From the NCBI RefSeq assembly GCF_004134825.1, contig NZ_SDPN01000031.1, positions 1-48,699 of the forward strand: a stretch of 48,699 nt of DNA, given 5' to 3'. The notes below the pieces were generated by a model, which saw nothing but the letters and a program-made list of their open reading frames with translations, was not told where the DNA came from and searched no databases. Made by a program: the position numbers and the translations under genes. This document shows positions 1-7,600 of the stretch, piece after piece; positions within the stretch are counted from its first letter, which is position 1; each line of letters starts with the position of its first letter. This DNA is from Agromyces albus (lineage in GTDB: Bacteria > Actinomycetota > Actinomycetes > Actinomycetales > Microbacteriaceae).

Positions 1-182
1 GCGACGATCGCGCCGGCGGGGTCGGCCGGGTCTCGCGGGGTCGGGGTGCGGCGCAGGCCCAGCACGGTGCCGCTCGCGTCGACGAGCGCCGACTTGGTGT
101 CGGTGCCGCCGACGTCGAACGCGAGGACGGCGTCGCCCGCGCCGAGCGACCGCGCTGCGCTGCGAATGATCGTCTCGGTCAT
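1..182 (-). CDS. ROK-family sugar kinase, N-terminal part (cut by window edge)
   Basis: Only the first 60 or so codons are present, reading leftwards off the window. After an N-terminal stretch of about 17 residues comes LAFDVGGTDTKSALVD, the DxGGT phosphate-binding signature of ROK kinases (glucokinase, N-acetylglucosamine kinase, N-acetylmannosamine kinase). The start ATG shares one base with the stop of the SIS-domain gene (TGATG), so the two are translated as an operon. With a SIS isomerase next to it and GH20 hexosaminidases nearby, phosphorylation of an imported amino sugar such as GlcNAc is the likely role; the specificity is inference because the substrate-binding part lies outside the window. 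Confidence 0.8.
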   Translation of the reverse strand, partial: MTETIIRSAARSLGAGDAVLAFDVGGTDTKSALVDASGTVLGLRRTPTPRDPADPAGAIV

Positions 183-1087
183 CACGCGAGAATGACGGAG
201 CGGGTGAGGTTGCGCGGTTCGTCGGGGTCGAGCCCCTGTGCGCGGGCCCGCGCGAGTGCCACGCGCTGGGCGCGCACGAGCTCGGCCATGGGGTCGAGCG
301 ACCCGGCCTCGAAACGAGCACCGGTGGCGGCGACCTCGGCGTCGAGCCCATCGGGCGCCTCGCCGAAGTGCCACGTCACGCGGCCCGGGGCGGCGATCGA
401 GATCGGGCCGTGGCGGTACTCCATCGAGGGGTAGGACTCGGTCCACGACTGCGAGGCCTCGCGCATCTTCAGGGCCGCCTCATGGGCGAGGCCCACCGAC
501 CAGCCGCGGCCGAGGAACGTGTACTGCTCGGCCCCGGCGAGCTCGGGGTCGAGCTCCTCGGCGACGGCGCGCTCGGCGTCGGCGATGGGCCCGTCGAGGC
601 GCTCGCCGAGCGACGCCCGGAAGAGCGCGAGCGCGGTCGTCGCGAAGCGGGTCTGCACGACCGACTGCTCGTCGGCGAAGGGGAGCGTCACGGCGTCGTC
701 GACGATGCCCACGAGGGGTGAGGCGGCGTCACCGATCACCCCGATCGTTCGCACGCGGCCACGCAGCCCTTCGACGAGCTGCAGCACCTCGGTGGTCGTG
801 CCCGAGCGGGTGAGCGCCACGACGGCGTCATAGCCGCGGTCGACGAAGGCCTCGGATGCCGCGAAGGCATCGGTCTCGCCGTGCCCGCCCGCTTCGCGGA
901 GCCACGCGTACGACTGCGCGATGAACCACGAGGTGCCGCACCCGACGACGGCGACCCGCGCGCCGGAGCCCGGGAGCAGCGCCTGCTCGTCGCGCAGCTC
1001 GGCGGCGCGCGCCCAGGTCTCGGGCTGCGATGCGAGTTCTGCCGCCATGTGCAGGCCGGGGACGGTGGGGGACTGCGATGTGGTCAC
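182..1087 (-). CDS. SIS-domain sugar isomerase (GlmS-isomerase/AgaS-like)
   Basis: A 301-residue protein with two SIS domains. The first holds VGCGTSW (about residues 48-54) and TRSGTTTEV, the phosphosugar-binding Ser/Thr loop. The second holds EAALKMREASQSWTESYP followed by RHGP, which matches the isomerase half of GlmS. There is no N-terminal glutaminase domain, so it is a stand-alone deaminase or isomerase that probably turns a hexosamine phosphate into fructose-6-phosphate. Start is GTG with CTGGAG 8 nt upstream. It precedes the ROK kinase by a 1-nt overlap and is divergent from the ABC importer, which fits a catabolic amino-sugar locus. Confidence 0.78.
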   Translation of the reverse strand: MTTSQSPTVPGLHMAAELASQPETWARAAELRDEQALLPGSGARVAVVGCGTSWFIAQSYAWLREAGGHGETDAFAASEAFVDRGYDAVVALTRSGTTTEVLQLVEGLRGRVRTIGVIGDAASPLVGIVDDAVTLPFADEQSVVQTRFATTALALFRASLGERLDGPIADAERAVAEELDPELAGAEQYTFLGRGWSVGLAHEAALKMREASQSWTESYPSMEYRHGPISIAAPGRVTWHFGEAPDGLDAEVAATGARFEAGSLDPMAELVRAQRVALARARAQGLDPDEPRNLTRSVILA

Positions 1088-1274
1088 GATCGATGCTCCA
1101 GGGTGCTGGGAAGCCCACGCTCGGTCTGTCGCGGGCGGTATGACGATTCAATGATTGCAGATGACCGTTCGGGATGTCTATCGATCAGGAGAGCGATCAT
1201 TGCTGCGAAAATCGGGAAAATTCTCCGTTTGTGAGGAATCTGAACAAAATCCGGTAACAAATGCGTTTCCCGTC

Positions 1275-1304
1275 TTGACGGGGGTGTGGCATCCGTCGTA
1301 CGTT
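1275..1304 (+). promoter_or_regulatory. Promoter of the ABC importer operon
   Basis: TTGACG (1275-1280) and TACGTT (1299-1304) are separated by 18 bp. Transcription would start near 1311, giving a leader of about 150 nt before the ATG at 1460. The 372-bp divergent region 1088-1459 holds no gene; its middle (1200-1262) is unusually AT-rich for this genome, as expected of a control region. Confidence 0.6.
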
Positions 1305-1327
1305 TCCTGCGTCCACTGAACGGAATT

Positions 1328-1342
1328 GATCATTGTGTGATC
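1328..1342 (+). promoter_or_regulatory. Operator-like inverted repeat in the importer leader
   Basis: GATCA-TTGTG-TGATC is a perfect 5-5-5 inverted repeat just downstream of the expected transcription start. The octamer GATCATTG occurs again at 1195-1202 on the side of the divergent SIS gene. Such a pair is what a LacI-, GntR- or ROK-type repressor controlling both directions might use; the binding protein is unknown and not in this window. Confidence 0.4.
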
Positions 1343-1459
1343 GAAACCGTCAGGAAGCATCACTTCGGCCTGCTCGAAGTGGGCTTCCGGACGCACGCAC
1401 CGTGGCGCGAGGCCCAGTACGCCACGTGCCCCACATCCACCAAGAGTGAGGAAGCACGA

Positions 1460-2704
1460 ATGAAGAAGTCGCTACGGTTCGGCTCGGCGATCGCCATCGC
1501 GGCCACCGCGTCGCTCACACTGGCATCCTGCGGATTCGGCGGAGGCTCCGGCGATGAGGCAGATGGCAAGACCACCATCGACATGCTCGTCCCGAGTTAC
1601 TCCGACAACACCCAGGGACTCTGGGAAGACGTCATCGCGGGCTTCGAGGAGGAGAATCCCGACATCGCCGTCAACCTCGAGGTGCAGTCGTGGGACAACC
1701 TCGAGAGCGTGATCACGACGAAGATCCAGGGCGGTGAGGCGCCCGACATCTACAACGGCGGCCCCTTCGCCGGCTTCGCCGCCGATGAGCTGCTCTACAC
1801 AGCCGAAGAGGTCGTCTCACCCGAGGTGTTGAGCGACTTCCAGGACTCGTTCATCGCGAACACTGAGGTCGACGGCACCGCCTACGCGCTGCCGCTCATC
1901 GCGTCGGCACGTGCCTTGTTCGTGAACAATGCGCTGCTCGAGCAGGCCGGCGTCGCGGCACCGCCCACGACGTGGGACGAGCTGCTCGACGCCGCGACGA
2001 AGGTCTCCGCGCTCGGCGGCGGCATCGCCGGCTACGGGATGCCGCTCGGTTCCGAGGAAGCTCAGGCCGAGGCGGCCGTGTGGCTCTGGGGCGGCGGCGG
2101 CAGCTTCGGCGACGCCGAGGAGATCACCGTCGACGACCCGGCGAACCTGCCGGGAGCCGAGCAGATCAAGAAGATGATCGATGCCGGTGCAACGCAGGCC
2201 GACCCGGGTTCGACCGACCGTTCGCCGCTCATGGACATCTTCGTGCAGGGCCAGATCGGCATGCAGGTCGGCCTGCCGCCGACCGTCGGCCAGATCGAGG
2301 AGGGCAACCCCGAACTCGACTACTCGATCGTGCCGATCCCCACGCAGGACGGCAGCCCGTTCACGCTCGGCGTGATGGACCAGCTCATGGCCTTCCAGAA
2401 CGACGGCGACAAGCAGGACGCGATCACGAAGTTCTTCGACTACTACTACGCGGCCGACGTGTACGTGCCGTGGGTGCAGGCCGAGGGCTTCCTCCCCGTC
2501 ACGAAGTCGGGCGCTGAGCAGCTCGCCGGTGAGGAGGCGCTGGCACCGTTCCTCGAGCTCCTGCCCGACGCCAAGTTCTACCCGAGCACGAACCCCAAGT
2601 GGTCGGCGACGGATGGCGCGTTCAAGGCCCTCTTCGGCCAGCTCCAGTCGAAGGGCGCGCAGGAGGTCCTGACCGAGATCCAGGCACAGGTCGACGCGGG
2701 CTAG
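1460..2704 (+). CDS. ABC sugar importer, substrate-binding lipoprotein
   Basis: A 414-residue family-1 extracellular solute-binding protein. The signal peptide ends in the lipobox LASC with Cys24 as lipidation site, followed by a Gly/Ser-rich linker. The mature part has the usual family features (AGFEEENPDI, QGGEAPDI, PTTWDELLDAA, and a Trp/Gly-rich hinge near WLWGGGGSF). ATG 1460 is chosen because GAGGAAG lies just upstream and the signal peptide begins there; an in-frame ATG at 1286 adds 58 residues upstream of the signal peptide. It is first in an operon with two permeases. No ATPase is present, which is usual for actinobacterial oligosaccharide importers that share an MsiK-type ATPase. 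Chito-oligosaccharide or GlcNAc as substrate is inferred from the neighbours. Confidence 0.88.
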   Translation: MKKSLRFGSAIAIAATASLTLASCGFGGGSGDEADGKTTIDMLVPSYSDNTQGLWEDVIAGFEEENPDIAVNLEVQSWDNLESVITTKIQGGEAPDIYNGGPFAGFAADELLYTAEEVVSPEVLSDFQDSFIANTEVDGTAYALPLIASARALFVNNALLEQAGVAAPPTTWDELLDAATKVSALGGGIAGYGMPLGSEEAQAEAAVWLWGGGGSFGDAEEITVDDPANLPGAEQIKKMIDAGATQADPGSTDRSPLMDIFVQGQIGMQVGLPPTVGQIEEGNPELDYSIVPIPTQDGSPFTLGVMDQLMAFQNDGDKQDAITKFFDYYYAADVYVPWVQAEGFLPVTKSGAEQLAGEEALAPFLELLPDAKFYPSTNPKWSATDGAFKALFGQLQSKGAQEVLTEIQAQVDAG

Positions 2705-2738
2705 TCCGTACCACACCACGCAAACCCCGGAGGGATCG

Positions 2739-2756
2739 GTGACCACCGAATCATGA
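2739..2756 (+). other. Possible 5-codon minicistron coupled to the permease
   Basis: GGAGGG (2729-2734) lies 4 nt before a GTG at 2739 that opens GTG ACC ACC GAA TCA TGA. Its TGA overlaps the permease ATG at 2753 as ATGA. The permease ATG itself is 18 nt from that ribosome binding site, too far for normal initiation, so the mini-ORF could load ribosomes that restart on the permease. No protein function is implied. Confidence 0.35.
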
Positions 2757-3754
2757 GCACCACGTCCGAGACGTCACCGATCCCCGCGGGGGCTGCCGAC
2801 GGCAGCCCCCGCGGGCGGGACGGCGAGCCGAACACCGCCGAACCCGCCGCTCGCCGGTCGGGCCCCCGTCGGCCAGGCGGCCGCGAACTGCTCGCATCGC
2901 TGCCCTGGATCGGGCCCGCCCTCCTCCTGATCTTCGGCGTCGTGCTCTTCCCCGCCGGCGTCATGTTCTTCAACTCGACCCGCGACATCTCGCTCTCGGG
3001 TCTCGACCAGGGCTCGGTCGGCTTCGACAACTACGTCGAGGTCTTCTCGTTCCCGTACTTCTGGCCGATCTTCGTCCGCACGATCGTGTGGGTCGTCGCC
3101 GTCGTGGGAGCCACCGTGCTCATCTCGCTCGGGCTCGCGCAGATCCTGAACAAGGCGTTCCCCGGTCGACGCATCGTGCGACTCGCGGTGATCATCCCGT
3201 GGGCGGCATCCGTCGTCATGACGACGCTCGTCGTGTACTACGGGCTCGAGCCGTACTTCGGCATCGTCAACACGTTCCTCGTCGACCTCGGGCTGATCGA
3301 CACGCCGGAGGGCTACGGCTGGACCCGCAACCCCGACACCGCGTTCGCGTGGTCGATCGTGGTCGCCGTGTTCGTCTCGCTGCCGTTCACGACGTACACG
3401 ATCCTCGCCGGGCTCCAGACGGTGCCAGGGGAGGTGCTCGAAGCAGCCAAGATGGACGGCGCAGGGCCGGCGCGCACCTATTTCGGCGTCATCCTGCCGC
3501 AGTTGCGCGGCGCGCTCTCGGTCGCGGTGCTCATCAACATCATCAACGTCTTCAACTCGCTGCCGATCCTGAAGGTGATGACCGGCTCGATCCCCGGCTA
3601 CGACGCCGACACGATCATGACGCTGATCTTCAAGTACATCCAGAACCAGCACAAGGTCGACGTGGCGAGCGCGCTCTCCGTCGTGGCCTTCCTGATCGTC
3701 ATCGTGATCGTCGCCATCTACGTGCGGGTCGTCAAGCCCATGAAGGAGGTCTGA
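2753..3754 (+). CDS. ABC sugar importer, permease (MalF/UgpA type)
   Basis: A 333-residue membrane protein with a charged N-terminal extension of about 45 residues, rich in Pro, Arg and Gly, then six predicted membrane segments (for example LLLIFGVVLFPAGVMFF and TIVWVVAVVGATVLISL). The EAA loop that docks the ATPase is EAAKMDGAGPARTYFGVILP near residues 229-248. It lies 48 nt after the lipoprotein gene and 3 nt before the second permease, and pairs with it to form the channel. The start appears translationally coupled to the 5-codon ORF at 2739. Confidence 0.87.
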   Translation: MSTTSETSPIPAGAADGSPRGRDGEPNTAEPAARRSGPRRPGGRELLASLPWIGPALLLIFGVVLFPAGVMFFNSTRDISLSGLDQGSVGFDNYVEVFSFPYFWPIFVRTIVWVVAVVGATVLISLGLAQILNKAFPGRRIVRLAVIIPWAASVVMTTLVVYYGLEPYFGIVNTFLVDLGLIDTPEGYGWTRNPDTAFAWSIVVAVFVSLPFTTYTILAGLQTVPGEVLEAAKMDGAGPARTYFGVILPQLRGALSVAVLINIINVFNSLPILKVMTGSIPGYDADTIMTLIFKYIQNQHKVDVASALSVVAFLIVIVIVAIYVRVVKPMKEV

Positions 3755-3757
3755 GCC

Positions 3758-4666
3758 GTGGCCGTCACCGCCCCCGCCTTCGAGGCGATCGCCCCGCCGG
3801 CGTCATCCGCTCGCCGCCGCCGCTACACCGAAGACCAGGTGCCCATCGGCAAGCTGCTGCTCCGCATGCTCGCCGGCCTGGTCGTGCTCGTCGTGTTCGT
3901 CCTCCCGTACACGATCATGTTCTTCGGCTCGGTCAAGACGAAGGCGCAGATCCGGTCGGTCGAACCCACGTACTTCCCCACCGAGTGGCACTGGGAGAAC
4001 TACGTCAACATGTGGTCGACGCCCGAGACGCCGCTCGTGCAGAACCTCATCTCGACGATCGTCATCTCGGTCTTCGCCACGCTGCTCGTGCTCGTCGTGG
4101 CGATGCCGGCGGCCTACTACACGGCGAGGTTCCGGTTCCCGGGGCGCATGGTCTTCCTCTTCCTCGTGATCGTCACGCAGATGCTGCAGCCCGCGGTGCT
4201 CACGTCGGGCCTGTTCCGGCAGTTCGTCGCGCTCGGCATGATCGACACGTGGGCGGCGATGATCTTCATCAACGCGGCGTTCAACCTCTCGTTCGCGGTG
4301 TGGATCATGCACTCGTTCTTCGCCGGCGTGCCGAAGGAGATCGACGAGGCGGCGCAGATCGACGGCGCCGGGCGGCTCAGGGTGCTGTTCAAGATCAGCC
4401 TGCCGCTGGTCTGGCCCGGCATCGTCACCGCGATCGTGTTCACCTTCGTGGCGTGCTGGAACGAGTTCGCGGCATCCCTCGTGGTGCTCTCGACCGCGGG
4501 CAACCAGCCGCTCTCGGTCGCGCTCACGAAGTTCGTCGGACAGTACGAGACCAGCTGGCACTACGTGTTCGGCGTCTCGATCGTCGCGATCATCCCAGTC
4601 GTGGTGCTCTTCATGCTCATCGAGAAGCGCCTCGTGGGTGGCCTCACGGCGGGCAGCGTCAAGTAG
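3758..4666 (+). CDS. ABC sugar importer, permease (MalG/UgpE type)
   Basis: A 302-residue inner-membrane permease with a GTG start 3 nt after the previous stop and AAGGAGG upstream of it. Six membrane segments are visible, and the EAA loop EIDEAAQIDGAGRLRVLFKI sits near residues 191-210. The C-terminus EKRLVGGLTAGSVK is the standard end of MalG-type subunits. It ends only 3 nt from the stop codon of the convergent giant repeat gene, so no terminator fits between them. Confidence 0.88.
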   Translation: MAVTAPAFEAIAPPASSARRRRYTEDQVPIGKLLLRMLAGLVVLVVFVLPYTIMFFGSVKTKAQIRSVEPTYFPTEWHWENYVNMWSTPETPLVQNLISTIVISVFATLLVLVVAMPAAYYTARFRFPGRMVFLFLVIVTQMLQPAVLTSGLFRQFVALGMIDTWAAMIFINAAFNLSFAVWIMHSFFAGVPKEIDEAAQIDGAGRLRVLFKISLPLVWPGIVTAIVFTFVACWNEFAASLVVLSTAGNQPLSVALTKFVGQYETSWHYVFGVSIVAIIPVVVLFMLIEKRLVGGLTAGSVK

Positions 4667-4669
4667 CTG

Positions 4670-7600
4670 TCAGCGCAGGCCGATGTTGACGTAGTAGGTC
4701 TGTCCGTCATCCAGGGTGACGCCGATGCGGTGGTAGTGGCCGCCGGACGGGGTCTTCCAGTTGTAGCCGTACTGGGATCCCTCGACTCGATAGGTGCTGC
4801 CGCTGTCGGCGGTCGCCGCATAGAGCGACTCGTCGACCGGCAGGCTCATCGAGGCACCCTTGGCCGGGGTCAGCCAAACCGGCGCAGCATTCGCCTGCAC
4901 GAGCGTGCCGCTCGCGTTCTTGAGCTGGAACTTGACCGGGATCGTGCTCGCGCCCTTGAAGACGCTCGTCGACGTGCCGACCTGATGAGCGGTGTCGTTG
5001 ATCGGCTGCAGGAATCCGTCGAACCGGTAGATCACCCTGTAGCTGCCGGTCGTCGTTCCCGTGTTCCCGGCCGCGTCCGTGGCCCTCGCGGTGTAGGTGA
5101 AGGCACCGACGCCGTTGGCCGTTCCTCCGGAGATCGTGACCACGCACGATCCCGCAAGGCCCGAGAAACCGTCGCTGGCCGCGCAGGTTGCTCCAGGCAC
5201 CGCACCGAGCACGTAGAGTCCACCGGCAACGTTGACCGCGGTGATCGTGGGCGCCTCCGTGTCGATGTTGATCCCGGATACCGCCGTGACCGCCGTGTTG
5301 CCCGCCTTGTCGGTCACCGTGCCGCTGGCCGAGTTCGCACCGTTGGAGGTGAGGATCACGTCATCGGGGCAGGTGGCCACACCGGAGCGGTCATCGGCGC
5401 ACGTGAAGTGAACCGTGACCGGCCCCACATACCAACCGTTGGCGCCCTGGGTGCCACTGACGACCGCGCCGCTGATGGTCGGCGCGGTCTTGTCGAGCTT
5501 GACGGTGACCGAGTCGGTTCCCACGTTGCCTGCGGTATCCGTGGCCGATCCGACCAGGACCTGTCCGTCGGTCTCGGTGGTGACCGTCACGGGCGCAGTC
5601 ACGTCGGCAACGCCGGATCCCGCATCATCGTCCTTGGCGCCGAAGGTCACCGTGACGTCGCTGTTGTTCCAGTCATTCGCGTTCGGCACGGGTGACAGGG
5701 TGTGGGTGACCATCGGGGCGATGTTGTCCCACTTGAGGGCGACGGCGTTCGAGGCCTCCGTGTTGCCCGCGATGTCAACCGCCCAGTAGTGCACGGTGCC
5801 GGCACCGCTGCCGTCGAGCGGGACGCTGACCGTCTTGGCTGCACCTGCCGCCACCTGCTCGGCTCCGCCGTCGATCCGGTAGTGGATCTCCTTGACCCCC
5901 GACAGGCCGGCCTGGTCGGTGGCCGTCAGCACGACATTCGCGCTCGGGCCCGTGCACCATCCGTTGGTCTTCGTGCACTGGTTGTTGGCCGTCGTGCTCG
6001 GGGCGGATCCGTCGATGTTGATGCCGCCCACGGTCTTGCCGTCGCTGAGGTTGCCCGCCTTGTCGCTGGCCGGGTCGCTCGTGACGGCCTGGTCGGCGCC
6101 GTCGCCGGCGATCACCTCGCTGGTCGGGCAGGACGCCACCCCCGACAGTGCATCCGTGCAGGTGAAGTCCAGCACGACCTGGTCGCGGTACCAGCCGGCA
6201 GCGTTCGGAGCCGTCGTCGGAGCGCCCTCGATGTGAGGCGCGGTGCGGTCGATGTTGATTCCGCTCGCCGATGCCGTCTTCTTGTTCCCCGCCTTGTCGA
6301 AGATGCTGGCTGAGGCGCCCAGGTCGATGCCCTCGCCGCCGATCGTGCTGTCCGCCGGTTGCGTCGACGGGTCGATGCCCGAGAGCGCATCGTTCCCCGT
6401 CCACTCGATCGTGACATCGCCGTTGTACCAGCCGGCGCCATTGGCATCGCTGGTCGCGACGCCGACGAGGGTGGGCGCGGTCTTGTCGATATTGATGTGG
6501 TCGACGGTCGTCGAATTGACGTTGCCGGCGACGTCCTGCGTGTCGCCCTGGACCTGTTGGTTCTCTCCCTCGGTGCTGACCGTTCCATCAGGACCGCAAC
6601 CGGCGACTCCTGACTCGGCGTCGGTGCACGTGAAGGCCACGTCGACGTCCGTGTTGTTCCAGCCGAAGCCGTTCGCCGCCGGCGACGCGACGCCGACGAT
6701 GGATGGCGCGACATCGTCGACGTTCACGATCGTGGTCTGCTTCGCCTCGGTATTGCCGGCGAGATCGACGCTCCAGTACGTGATGGTGTGGCTCCCGGTC
6801 GCGAGCTCCGCGGTGAACGGATCGCCGTACGTCTGCGCCTCGCCACCGTCGATCTCGTAGTACGTCGCCGCGATGCCCGACTCCGCATCATCGGCGTCGA
6901 ACGCGACCGGGATGCCGCTCGTGACGAACCAGCCGCTGGCCGGCGAGATCGGGTTGATCACCGTCGTCACCGGCGGCGCGTCGTCGATCTTGAGCGTGAT
7001 GCTGTTGACGGTCGTGTCCTCGCTGTTGCCGGCGGCATCCGTGCTCCAGAACGCGATGGTGTGCGTGCCCTTCTGGCTGAACGAGAAGGCGCCCGCGTAG
7101 AGCTGGGCCGCACCGCCGTCGATGCTGTAATGGGTGGCGGCAATGCCCGAGAGCGTGTCGTGCCCGGTCAGCGTGACCAGGACTTCGTCGGCATACCAAC
7201 CGCTCGCGAGGGGGTCGGGAACCGTCGCGGTGGTCGTCGGTGCGGTGCGGTCGATCTGGATGCCGTCCACCGACGTGTTCGCGGTGTTCCCGGCGACATC
7301 CGTGCACGAGGCCGACGACGACAGGTTGCCGCCCTCACCCGTGACCGTGTCATCCACCGGCCCCGCTGCGACCCCCGACAACGCATCCGTGCATGTCCAG
7401 ACCACCGTCACGTCATCGGTGTGCCAACCAGGTGAGAACTCCGCGGTGAGGACCGGCGCCGTCTTGTCGACATTGATCCCCGACACGTCGGCACTCGCGC
7501 TGTTCCCAGCCGCATCCGTCGCGGTGCCGGTCGACGACTGGTTCGCACCCTCACCCACGACCTGGGCGGGCGACGTGGACGCAAGACCCGACAGGGCATC

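Noticed and set aside
1088..1459. DasR (dre) sites controlling the amino-sugar locus
   Set aside because: I searched for the TGGTCTAGACCA-like core and did not find it.
3088..4689. Long Arg-rich open frames overlapping the permeases and many other genes
   Set aside because: They are shadow frames created by third-position GC bias and have no motifs.
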